Source: AC-37 sp036386455 (GTDB lineage Bacteria; Actinomycetota; Thermoleophilia; Solirubrobacterales; Thermoleophilaceae). From it: a DNA stretch of 64,000 nt. Positions 52,723-60,570 of this stretch are shown one piece after another. The notes beneath the pieces were generated by a model, which ran no database searches, was not told the origin of the DNA, and saw nothing but the letters and a program-made list of their open reading frames with translations. The position numbers and the translations under genes are program-made. Location: NCBI GenBank assembly GCA_036386455.1, contig DASVVS010000107.1, forward strand, positions 1 through 64,000, in the 5' to 3' direction. Each line of letters starts with the position of its first letter. Positions within the stretch are counted from its first letter, which is position 1.

Positions 52723-54129
52723 ATGAACGGGATCGCGATGCGTCCCGCGCCGGACTGCCCCTACGACGTCGACGGACGTTTCCACGACGAGGCCTTCGAG
52801 CCCCGGGGCACGCCGCGCGCGCACTACGCCGAGGTGCTCGGCACGCTGGCCGAGCGCGGCCTCGAGGAGGCCGAGGGCGCCGCCGCCGGGGCCGTTCGCG
52901 AGCGCGGCGTCTACTTCGGCGAGCACGGCGCCTTCGTCGTGGACCCCGTCCCGCGGGTGATCCCGCACGACGAATGGCGAGCGCTCGAGCGCGGGCTGGC
53001 TCAGCGGGTCGCGGCCCTCAACGCCTTCCTCGACGACGTCTACGGCGACCGCCGCGCGGTCTCGGCGGGCGCGATCCCCGCGCGCGTGATCGAGAGCGCC
53101 GACCACTTCGAGCCGTGGATGTGCGGCGTGCCGGTGCGCGGCCGGCGGATCGCGGTCGCCGGCCTCGACGTGGTGCGCGACGCCCGCGGCCGCTCGCTCG
53201 TGCTCGAGGACAACGTGCGCACGCCCTCCGGGCTCACCTACGCGGAGGTCGCGCGCGAGGTGGTGGGCGGACTGCTCGGCGCCCCGGAGGGGGATCCCTT
53301 CGCCCCGGCCTACGCGACCCTGCGCCAGGCGCTGCTGGACGCCGCGCGGGAGGGCGTGGACGATCCGTCCACGGTGCTGCTGAGCGACGGCGCCGGCAAC
53401 AGCGCGTGGTTCGAGCACCGCCGCATCGCGGACCGGCTCGGCATCCCGCTGGTCACCTGGAGCGACCTCGACATCCGCGGTGGGCACGCGTTCGCCTACG
53501 TGGACGGGCGGCGCCTGCGCGTGGACGTGATCTACCGCCGCACCGACGAGGACCGGCTGCGCGAGCCGAACGGCCGCCCGACCGCGCTGGTCGCGCTGCT
53601 CGGGCCGGTCCGCAAGGGCACGCTCGGCGTGGCGAACGCGCCGGGCACCGGGGTGGCCGACGACAAGCTCGTGCACGCCTACGTGGAGGAGATGATCCGG
53701 CTCTACCTCGGTGAGGAGCCGCTGGTCCGCTCGGTCCCGACCTACGACCTGTCCGAGCCGTCCACGCTCGGCTACGTGCTCGGGCGGCTCGGCGAGCTCG
53801 TGGTCAAGCCGCGCTCCGACTACGGCGGCCGCGGCGTGGTGATCGGCCCGCACGCCAACCGCGCCGACCTGGAGCAGGTGGCGAAGATGATCGCGGCGCG
53901 GCCCGACCGCTTCATCGCGCAGGAGACGATCCCGCTGTCGCGGCACCCGACCGTCTGCGGCGGCCGGCTCGAGCCGCGCCACGTGGACCTGCGCGCGTTC
54001 GTCCTGTCCTCCGGCGACTCTGTCCACGTGCTGCGCGGCGGGCTCACGAGGGTGGCCCTGACGCCCGGCGCGCTCGTGGTCAACAGCTCGCAGAACGGAG
54101 GGGGAAAGGACACATGGGTGCTGGGATGA
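52723..54129 (+). CDS. Circularly permuted type 2 ATP-grasp protein
   Basis: This roughly 468-residue protein of the CP_ATPgrasp (DUF404/DUF407) family has RVIPHDEWRALERGLAQRVA, LNAFLDDVYGDRRAV, DVVRDARGRSLVLEDNVRTP with SGLTYAEVAREVV, SDLDIRGGHAFAYVDGRRLR and the nucleotide-binding VKPRSDYGGRGVVIG. It ends with QETIPLSRHP...HVDLRAFVLSSGDSVHVLRG. Such enzymes form amide bonds with ATP in peptide-like pathways of unknown product. An in-frame GTG at 52699 is an alternative start. Its end overlaps the amidotransferase-like gene by 16 bases, and the YbdK-type ligase follows, defining a cassette. Confidence 0.88.
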   Translation: MNGIAMRPAPDCPYDVDGRFHDEAFEPRGTPRAHYAEVLGTLAERGLEEAEGAAAGAVRERGVYFGEHGAFVVDPVPRVIPHDEWRALERGLAQRVAALNAFLDDVYGDRRAVSAGAIPARVIESADHFEPWMCGVPVRGRRIAVAGLDVVRDARGRSLVLEDNVRTPSGLTYAEVAREVVGGLLGAPEGDPFAPAYATLRQALLDAAREGVDDPSTVLLSDGAGNSAWFEHRRIADRLGIPLVTWSDLDIRGGHAFAYVDGRRLRVDVIYRRTDEDRLREPNGRPTALVALLGPVRKGTLGVANAPGTGVADDKLVHAYVEEMIRLYLGEEPLVRSVPTYDLSEPSTLGYVLGRLGELVVKPRSDYGGRGVVIGPHANRADLEQVAKMIAARPDRFIAQETIPLSRHPTVCGGRLEPRHVDLRAFVLSSGDSVHVLRGGLTRVALTPGALVVNSSQNGGGKDTWVLG

Positions 54130-54908
54130 GTGGGGCGCCGCTGATCGGACTCACCACGTCCGAGGTCCGAAAGCGCGACGAGTTCAAGCCGATGCCGCAG
54201 GGCGACCCGCCGCGCAAGGACCTCGCGCTCGGCTTCAAGTACTTCGAGGCGATCGAGCGGGCCGGCGGGATCCCGGTGATCCTGCCGCCGCTGGCCGATG
54301 CGGCGATCGACCCGCTCGTCGCGCGGCTGTCCGGCATCTGCATGGCGGGCGGGCCGGACATCGACCCGGCGTCCTACGGCGGCGAGCCCCACCCCGAGCT
54401 TGGGCCGACCGAGCCCGAGCTCGACCGCTTCGAGATCGCGGTCACCTGGGCCGCGCGGGCGCGCTGCCTGCCGATCCTCGCGATCTGCCGCGGCGCGCAG
54501 GTGCTGAACGTGGCGCTCGGCGGCACGCTCCACATGCACCTGCCCGGCGACGCGGGCGACCGCGTGGAGCACCGCCGCAGCGGCTCGGAGGGACCCACCG
54601 CCTCGCACGACGTCCGCGTGGAGCCCGAGAGCACGCTCGGGCGGGTGCTCGGGTCCGGCACCGTGCACGTGAACTCGTACCACCACCAGGCGGCGCGCAA
54701 GCTCGGGCGCGGGCTGCGCGCGGTGGCGCACGCCGAGGACGGCGTGATCGAGGCCGTCGAGCAGGCCGGGCCCGACTGGGTGGTCGGCGTCCAGTGGCAC
54801 GCCGAGGCGATGGAGGTGCCCGAGCAGCAGAGGCTGTTCGAGGCGTTCGTGCAGGCCGCCGCCGCGCGCACGGCCGGCGCCGAGCCGAGGGAGCTGCGGG
54901 CGGCGTGA
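54114..54908 (+). CDS. Class I glutamine amidotransferase-like hydrolase (PuuD type)
   Basis: This 264-residue protein resembles gamma-glutamyl-gamma-aminobutyrate hydrolase. LSGICMAGGPDIDPASYGGE is the oxyanion region, LAICRGAQVLNVALGG contains the nucleophile cysteine, and GVQWHAEAM supplies the catalytic His-Glu. It would hydrolyse a gamma-glutamyl amide. The ATG at 54114 is chosen because GGAGGGGGAAAGGA precedes it, overlapping the end of the ATP-grasp gene; ATG at 54126 (ATGA overlap) is an alternative. Its own stop overlaps the start of the YbdK-like gene, so ligase, hydrolase and ligase are made together. Confidence 0.9.
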   Translation: MGAGMSGAPLIGLTTSEVRKRDEFKPMPQGDPPRKDLALGFKYFEAIERAGGIPVILPPLADAAIDPLVARLSGICMAGGPDIDPASYGGEPHPELGPTEPELDRFEIAVTWAARARCLPILAICRGAQVLNVALGGTLHMHLPGDAGDRVEHRRSGSEGPTASHDVRVEPESTLGRVLGSGTVHVNSYHHQAARKLGRGLRAVAHAEDGVIEAVEQAGPDWVVGVQWHAEAMEVPEQQRLFEAFVQAAAARTAGAEPRELRAA

Positions 54909-56059
54909 CGACCGAGCTTCGACTCGCCGAGCCGGCCGGCGCCTCGTGGGCGGACTGGCGCCCGGCGTCGTCGGCGTACACGGTCGGCGTGGAGGAGGAG
55001 GCGATGCTCCTCCACCCGGGCGAGTGGAAGCTCTCGCAGAACTGCGAGCAGGTGCTGACCACGCTGCCCGAGCGCCTGGCGGCGCGGGCGACGGCGGAGA
55101 CGCACGGGTCGGCGCTCGAGCTGGCCACGCGCCCGCACGCGACGGTGGCGGAGGCGGCCGGGGAGCTTGCCTCGCTGCGCGCGGAGCTGGCCGCCGAGCT
55201 GCGCGGCCAGGGGCTGTCGGTGGCGAGCGCCGGCACGCACCCGTTCGCCGTCTGGAGCGACACGGTCGTCTCGCCCGGCGAGCGCTACCAGTTCCTGTAC
55301 GGCTCGCTGCGCGAGCTGGCGCGGCGCGAGCCCACCCACGCGCTGCACGTGCACGTGGGCGTGCCGTCGCCGGACGACGCGATCCGCGTGGCCAACCGGA
55401 TGCGCGCGCACCTGCCGCTGCTGCTCGCGCTGTCCGGCAGCTCGCCTTTCTGGCAGGGGCGCGACAGCGGGCTCGCGTCGGCGCGCACGCCGCTGTTCCA
55501 GGCGTTCCCGCGCGTCGGCGTGCCGCGGATGTTCCGCGACTACGAGGACTGGGTCGAGACCGTGGACAAGCTCGTGCGCTGCGACGCGTTCCCCGACCCG
55601 TCGTTCCTCTGGTGGGACGTGCGGATCCAGCCGCGCTACGGCACCGTCGAGGTGCGGATCATGGACGCGCAGATGACCACCGCGTACACCGCCTCGCTCA
55701 CGGCGCTCGTGCAGTGCCTGGTGCGGCTCGAGTGCGAGGAGGGCTGGGCGTCCGACGCTCTGCTCGAGCTGCCCGAGGCGATCGAGGAGAACCGCTTCCT
55801 GGCCGCGCGCGACGGGATGCAGGCGTCGTTCATCGACCTCGATCTGGAGATGTCCGTGCCGGTGCGGACGCTTGTGAAGGAGGTGCTCGCGGCGTGCGTG
55901 CCGCACGCGCAGGAGCTCGGCTGCGTGGACGAGCTCGCGCGGGTGCAGCTCGTGGCGGAGCTGCCCGGCGCGACCTGGCAGCGCCACCGCGCCTCGGCCG
56001 GGGGTCTGCGCGGCCTGGTGGCCGAGATGGCCGGCGCCTACGTGGACTCCCGCGACTGA
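54905..56059 (+). CDS. YbdK-type carboxylate-amine ligase (glutamate-cysteine ligase GCS2 family)
   Basis: This 384-residue ATP-dependent ligase of the GCS2 family has YTVGVEEEAMLLHPGEWKLS near the start (the metal-binding glutamates) and VASAGTHPFAVWSDTVVSPG. HALHVHVGVPSPDDAIRVAN, LSGSSPFWQGRDSGLASART, WWDVRIQPRYGTVEVRIMDA and ENRFLAARDGMQASF are further hallmarks. Members join glutamate or another carboxylate to an amine; the partner here is unknown. The GTG start overlaps the previous stop (GTGA). The gene overlaps the convergent GT2 gene by 22 bases. Confidence 0.92.
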   Translation: MTTELRLAEPAGASWADWRPASSAYTVGVEEEAMLLHPGEWKLSQNCEQVLTTLPERLAARATAETHGSALELATRPHATVAEAAGELASLRAELAAELRGQGLSVASAGTHPFAVWSDTVVSPGERYQFLYGSLRELARREPTHALHVHVGVPSPDDAIRVANRMRAHLPLLLALSGSSPFWQGRDSGLASARTPLFQAFPRVGVPRMFRDYEDWVETVDKLVRCDAFPDPSFLWWDVRIQPRYGTVEVRIMDAQMTTAYTASLTALVQCLVRLECEEGWASDALLELPEAIEENRFLAARDGMQASFIDLDLEMSVPVRTLVKEVLAACVPHAQELGCVDELARVQLVAELPGATWQRHRASAGGLRGLVAEMAGAYVDSRD

Positions 56060-56916
56060 GCGGCGGGCGCGGTCGCCCGCGCCTTCGCGTAGCCCCGGGC
56101 GAACGCCCGCGCGGCGCGGTGCTCGTCGATCCGGCGGTCGAACGCGTGGAGGCCGAGCCGGCTGAGCGCCCGCGCCCCGCTCGCCTTCACGAGCCCGACC
56201 CTCCTGATCGGCGGCGCCGGCTCCTCCAGCTCGGGGTGCTTCGCGTAGAGGAGCGCCGCGGCGGCGCCGACCTCCTCCATCCGCCGCTCGGTCCGCTCGG
56301 GCGTCTCCGTGCGGAGGTGGTGGGCGAGCGCCTCCGGGCGGTAGCGAAGCCGCAGTCCGCGCCGCGAGAGCCGGTAGCCCAGCTCGGTGTCCTCGTAGAT
56401 GGGGAGCTCCTCGTCGAAGGGCTCGAGGAAGCCGCGCTTCAGCGAGACGTTGACGGTGTAGAGCATCCGCCAGGTCACGTCCTCGGGGTCGGCGATGTCG
56501 TTGTAGGCGAACATCGGCCCGCCGTTCTCGAGCCAGTGCATGTGCGGCGTGACCTCGATCTCGGGCGACCAGGTGACGCGGCCCAGCAGCGCCTCGTGCG
56601 CCTCCGGGTGCTCGGCGTGGTGGGCGCGGTGGCGGTCGACCAGGCCGGGCTGGGCGATGGCGTCGTCGTCCACGAACAGGACCAAGTCGCCGCCGGCCGC
56701 CTCGATCCCGGTGTTCTTCGCGCCGGAGCGCCCGCCGGAGCGCTCGCGCCGCACGGTCCGGACCCACGGCCGCTCGGCCAAGACGGCGGGGGTCGCGTCG
56801 GTCGAGGCGTCGTCCACCACGACGACCTCGTCGGCGCCCTGGGGCCTGAGCGCGTCGAGGCAGCGGGCCAGGACGGGCGCCCGGTTGTGCGTGGGGATGA
56901 CGACGGAGAGCCTCAC
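56038..56916 (-). CDS. Glycosyltransferase family 2 protein
   Basis: This 292-residue GT-A enzyme has RLSVVIPTHNRAPVLARCLD, EVVVVDDASTDATPAVL, SGGRSGAKNTGIEAAGGDLV, LFVDDDAIAQPGLV (D-x-D) and FDEELPIYEDTELGYRLSRR (the E-D-x-E region of the acceptor site). It resembles rhamnosyl- or galactosyltransferases of surface glycans. It has no membrane helix. Its GTG overlaps the stop of the upstream flippase gene (GTGA), so flippase and transferase are coupled. Confidence 0.9.
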   Translation of the reverse strand: MRLSVVIPTHNRAPVLARCLDALRPQGADEVVVVDDASTDATPAVLAERPWVRTVRRERSGGRSGAKNTGIEAAGGDLVLFVDDDAIAQPGLVDRHRAHHAEHPEAHEALLGRVTWSPEIEVTPHMHWLENGGPMFAYNDIADPEDVTWRMLYTVNVSLKRGFLEPFDEELPIYEDTELGYRLSRRGLRLRYRPEALAHHLRTETPERTERRMEEVGAAAALLYAKHPELEEPAPPIRRVGLVKASGARALSRLGLHAFDRRIDEHRAARAFARGYAKARATAPAAQSREST

Positions 56917-58415
56917 CGCGCGCCCGCCGGCTCCGGCGGAGCGGCGACCGGTGCGGGCTCGCCGCGCCCGAACCCGTGCCGCAGCTCCCGCAGCAGCCGC
57001 CGCTCGGCCGCCACCACGAGTCCCGCGTACGCGACCAGGAACAGGGCCAGCTCCGCGAGAGCCTGCCCGAGCGGCCGCTCGCCGCCCCACAGCGCCAGCC
57101 GCAGCGCCAGCGCCGCGCCCGCCGCCAGCGTGACCGGCCAGACGCAGCGGAGGACCAGCCGCGGCAGGTCCACGCCGGGCAGGAGCCGCCGCACGAACCA
57201 CGCGCGCACGCACAGGATCGCGACCGACGACCCGCAGATCGCCAGCACGTACTCGGTCGGTCCCCAGGTCAGGTACGCCGGCAGCGCGACCAGGCCGAAC
57301 ATGCCGACCGCCACCACGGCCTCGGCCGCCGGCTGCCTGAACCGCCCGAGCCCGCGCGCGAAGGCGATCCACGTGTAGCCGAGCGAGTAGAGCCCGCTGG
57401 CCGCGCCGAGGCCCTGGAGCAGGACGACGGCGCCCTCCCAGTCGTCGCCGAGCAGGTGGCGCACGAGGTCGGGCGCGAACAGCACGAGCGCGGCGCCGAA
57501 GCCGAGCGACCAGATCGCGGCCGCGCGCACGCTCGCGGTGAACAGCTCCTCGAGCGCGGCCGCCCGGTCGCGGATAGCGCACACCACCGGGTAGACGGTG
57601 GGGGAGATCACGTGCTCGGCGCGGTCGGCGTAGCGGGTGAGCCCCATCGCGAGCGCGAGGAAGCCGGTGGCGGCCAGGCCGTCGTGCAGCTTGAACGCGA
57701 GGATCTGGCCCTGCGCGACCACCAGCGCGCCCGCGGTCACGACCAGCACCGGCCACGAGAACTGGAGGTAGCGGCGGGCGGCGGCGCGCTCGAAGCGGAT
57801 CGCGACGCGGTACGGCGAGACGCGCAGCGCCAGCGCGACCGACGCCGCGTTGCCCGCGATGGCCCCGATCACGATCGACCACACGCCCACGCCCGCGGCG
57901 GCGAGCGGGACCGTGACCACGAACGTGGTGAGCGGGACCACCGCCTGCAGGCTGCGCTGGCGCAGGAAGTCCATGCGCCGGAAGAAGATCCAGAGCGGCG
58001 CCTGGAGCGCGAACGCGATCGGCAGGTAGGTGAGCGCGAGCGTGAGCGCCAGCAGGCGCGGCTCGTCGTAGACGGCGGCGAGCACGGGCGCCGCGATCGC
58101 GATCAGCAGCGCGAACGCCGCCGCCAGCATGAGCTCGAGCGTGAACGCGAGCTGGAACTCGCGCTCCTGGTCGCGCTCGTCCTGCTGCACGAACGCCTCG
58201 TCGATGCCGACGCGCTTGAGCGCGATCAGCGTCATGACCGTGATCGAGACGATCCCGTAGATCCCGATCTCGCTCGGGCCGAGGATGCGAGCCACGATCA
58301 GGGCCTGCGCGAGCGCGGCGGCCTCGACCACGACGAGGAAGGCGGCGTTGATCGCGACGCCGCGGATCGTCCGCGCGCGCAGCTCCGAGGCCGCGAACGG
58401 CAGCCGCTCGCTCAT
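56913..58415 (-). CDS. Lipid-linked oligosaccharide flippase, Wzx/MOP superfamily
   Basis: This roughly 500-residue membrane protein has about fourteen hydrophobic segments in the MOP/polysaccharide synthase pattern: VAINAAFLVVVEAAALAQAL, IVARILGPSEIGIYGIVSI, YLPIAFALQAPLWIFFRRM and SLGYTWIAFARGLGRFRQPA. It should flip a lipid-linked glycan across the membrane. ATG at 58415 is chosen with TAGCTT 7 bases upstream; a TTG at 58424 is in frame. It shares a 26-base divergent promoter region with the gene at 58442. Confidence 0.88.
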   Translation of the reverse strand: MSERLPFAASELRARTIRGVAINAAFLVVVEAAALAQALIVARILGPSEIGIYGIVSITVMTLIALKRVGIDEAFVQQDERDQEREFQLAFTLELMLAAAFALLIAIAAPVLAAVYDEPRLLALTLALTYLPIAFALQAPLWIFFRRMDFLRQRSLQAVVPLTTFVVTVPLAAAGVGVWSIVIGAIAGNAASVALALRVSPYRVAIRFERAAARRYLQFSWPVLVVTAGALVVAQGQILAFKLHDGLAATGFLALAMGLTRYADRAEHVISPTVYPVVCAIRDRAAALEELFTASVRAAAIWSLGFGAALVLFAPDLVRHLLGDDWEGAVVLLQGLGAASGLYSLGYTWIAFARGLGRFRQPAAEAVVAVGMFGLVALPAYLTWGPTEYVLAICGSSVAILCVRAWFVRRLLPGVDLPRLVLRCVWPVTLAAGAALALRLALWGGERPLGQALAELALFLVAYAGLVVAAERRLLRELRHGFGRGEPAPVAAPPEPAGAR

Positions 58416-58422
58416 GCCGGCC

Positions 58423-58435
58423 AAGCTACTACGGT
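58423..58435. promoter_or_regulatory. Compact divergent promoter pair
   Basis: Within a 26-base intergenic gap, the minus strand has TAGCTT (58428-58423), 7 bases before the flippase ATG. The plus strand has TACGGT (58430-58435), 6 bases before the GTG at 58442. The two -10-like hexamers lie back to back, one base apart. Confidence 0.5.
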
Positions 58436-58441
58436 GGCCGG

Positions 58442-60091
58442 GTGACCTCGACGGCCGCCGCGCTTCCCCGCCCCGGGCCGATCGACCGCTTCGCCTCGCG
58501 CGTCGGCCTCGACCGCTTCGAGCTGGGCTGCCTGATCGTGCTCGTCGGGACGGCGTTCGCGGTGCTGCTCCCGCTGCTCACTCGCGGCCGCCCGCTCTCC
58601 GGGGCCGACGGGCTCTACCCGGCCGACCAGCTCCAGTACTTCGCCTGGATCCGCGAGGCCGCGAACCACGGGCTGATCGGCAACCGCTACGACCTCGCTC
58701 CCGGCGACCGGCCGTTCCTGCACCCGGGCTTCCTGCTGTCCGGGCTCGTGCACCGCGTCACCGGTCTCTCGATCCCGCTCTCGTACCTGCTCCTGTGGAA
58801 GCCGCTCGCGATCGGGCTCACGTTCTTCGGCTCGCTCGCCTACGTGCGGCGGCTCGTGCCGGCGGGAGGCCAGCGCCGGACGGCGCTCGCGATCGTGCTG
58901 TTCGCGGTGATGCCGGCGTCGGCGATCGTCGCGTGGAGCGACTGGGGCGGCAACCCGCGCCAGTACACCTTCGACTTCATCTCGGGCGAGATGTGGACCG
59001 GGCAGTTCCTGTGGGGCTACCTGTTCACGGCGATCGCCGTGTTCCTGATGCCGCTGGTGCTGCTGGCGGTGGAGCGCTGGCGGACCGAGGGCGGCGGGCG
59101 GCGGCTGGCGCTGGCGGCGCTCGGCGCGCTCGTGGTGATGTGGCTCCAGCCGTGGCAGGGGGCGACGCTTGCGCTGATCGTCGTGCTCGTGGAGGCGATC
59201 CAGTTGTGGCGGGCGCGCGAGCGGCCGCGCTGGGCGCTCGCGGCCGTGCCCGCGGCGGCGGCGCTGCCGGCGCTCTACTACTTCGTGCTCTCGCACGTGG
59301 ACGAGTCGTGGAAGCTCGCGAGCGAGGCCAACGCCGCGGGCGGACAGCCGGAGTGGAGCTGGCCGTGGTGGGCGATCCTGCTCACCCTGCTGCCGCTGGC
59401 GGCGCCCGCGGCGCTGGCCTACCGGCTGCCGGCTCCCTCCTGGCAGGACGTGGCGGTGCGGGTCTGGCCGTTCGCCGCCTTCGCCGTCTATCTCCAGCCG
59501 GGCGGGACCTTCCCGTACCACTCGTTCCAGGGGCTCGTGATCCCGCTGGGGGTGCTCGCCGTGGTGGGCGTGGCGAGCACGAGCTGGCGGGCGCGGCCGG
59601 CGTGGGTCGTGGCGGCGGTGGCGTTCCTCACGCTGCCCGGCTTCGCGCACAAGCTGGAGACGGCTGCGAACAACATCCACCTCGGCGCCGACCCGTACTT
59701 CATCTTCCCCGACGAGCACCGCGCGCTCGACTCGCTCGAGGCGGACCCGCGGCCCGGGGGCGTGCTTGCGCCGCTCTACTCGGGCTTCTACATGCCGTAC
59801 ACGACCGGCCGCGAGACCTACGTCGGCCAGTTCTCGTGGGCACCGGACGCGCGCACGCGCCGCAAGCGGGCCGACGACCTGTTCGAGGGGCGCCTGCGCG
59901 GCGAGCCGGCACGCGCGTTCGTGCGCGAGACCCGCGCGCGCTTCCTGTTCGCCGACTGCCGCAAGCTGGCGGACCTGAGCGGCGAGCTGCGCGGGATGCT
60001 CGAGGAGGTGCGGCGCTTCGGCTGCGCGACCGTGTACGTGCTGCGCGAGCGGCCGGGGATGAGCGCGGCGGCCGGGCGGCCGGACGAGTAG
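58442..60091 (+). CDS. Polytopic membrane protein, GT-C-like, paralogue of the 45133 gene
   Basis: This is a 549-residue protein with about eleven membrane segments. Shared blocks with the 45133-46731 product include LYPADQLQYFAWIREAANHG, YDLAPGDRPFLHPGFLLSGL, WLQPWQGATLALIV, YLQPGGTFPYHSFQGLVIPL and a C-terminal soluble end FLFADCRKLADLSGEL...FGCATVYVLRE. The first loop carries acidic residues as in GT-C transferases. I recognise no named family. It is divergent from the flippase gene, with TACGGT exactly 6 bases before its GTG. Confidence 0.75.
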   Translation: MTSTAAALPRPGPIDRFASRVGLDRFELGCLIVLVGTAFAVLLPLLTRGRPLSGADGLYPADQLQYFAWIREAANHGLIGNRYDLAPGDRPFLHPGFLLSGLVHRVTGLSIPLSYLLLWKPLAIGLTFFGSLAYVRRLVPAGGQRRTALAIVLFAVMPASAIVAWSDWGGNPRQYTFDFISGEMWTGQFLWGYLFTAIAVFLMPLVLLAVERWRTEGGGRRLALAALGALVVMWLQPWQGATLALIVVLVEAIQLWRARERPRWALAAVPAAAALPALYYFVLSHVDESWKLASEANAAGGQPEWSWPWWAILLTLLPLAAPAALAYRLPAPSWQDVAVRVWPFAAFAVYLQPGGTFPYHSFQGLVIPLGVLAVVGVASTSWRARPAWVVAAVAFLTLPGFAHKLETAANNIHLGADPYFIFPDEHRALDSLEADPRPGGVLAPLYSGFYMPYTTGRETYVGQFSWAPDARTRRKRADDLFEGRLRGEPARAFVRETRARFLFADCRKLADLSGELRGMLEEVRRFGCATVYVLRERPGMSAAAGRPDE

Positions 60092-60131
60092 CGGCCCGGC
60101 CGGACCGGCGGCTTCGCCCGCCCGGCTTCGC

Positions 60132-60551
60132 CTACACCGGCAGCAGCGGGATGTCCCAGGCCAGCGCGGCGGCGACGGCCGCGGCGACCGCCAGCCCGAT
60201 CGCCACGAAGCCGACGATGCGCTGCTTCGCGCTGGTCTCCTTCGCGGCGTTCCCCGCCGCCTCCGCCTTGTCGACCGCGATCTCGAGCAGCTTCTCCGCC
60301 CAGGCGAACTGGAGCGCGAGCATGGCGAGGCCGATCGGGATGACCGCGAGGGCCGGGCCCGGCAGGATGAGCATCGCCAGGCCGCCGAGCACGACCGTGA
60401 AGCCGGCCGTGGTCCAGACGATGCGGTAGACGAGGCCGCGCTCGGAGTAGCGCTCGCGGCGCTCCTCGAGCTTCTCGAACAGCTCGCGGACCTTCGAGGT
60501 CTCCTCCTCCGGCTCCTCGCGGCCCGGCCGTCGCTCCTCTGCCTCACCCAT
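60132..60551 (-). CDS. PGPGW-family small membrane protein
   Basis: This 139-residue protein has a charged N-terminal segment (REEPEEETSKVRELFEKLEE) and a membrane hairpin, VYRIVWTTAGFTVVLGGLAM followed by LILPGPALAVIPIGLAMLAL, which contains the LPGPG-type turn of the PGPGW/TIGR02611 family. A last hydrophobic helix is near the C-terminus (VGFVAIGLAVAAAVAAALAW). The function is unknown. The ATG at 60551 has TACGGT 7 bases upstream on the minus strand and is part of a symmetric divergent promoter with the gene at 60571. Confidence 0.8.
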   Translation of the reverse strand: MGEAEERRPGREEPEEETSKVRELFEKLEERRERYSERGLVYRIVWTTAGFTVVLGGLAMLILPGPALAVIPIGLAMLALQFAWAEKLLEIAVDKAEAAGNAAKETSAKQRIVGFVAIGLAVAAAVAAALAWDIPLLPV

Positions 60552-60557
60552 GCCGGA

Positions 60558-60564
60558 TACCGTA
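60558..60564. promoter_or_regulatory. Overlapping bidirectional -10 elements
   Basis: The 7 bases TACCGTA read TACCGT on the plus strand (60558-60563), 7 bases before GTG 60571. They read TACGGT on the minus strand (60564-60559), 7 bases before ATG 60551. One near-palindromic hexamer pair could thus serve two leaderless divergent genes. Confidence 0.5.
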
Positions 60565-60570
60565 CCCCCG

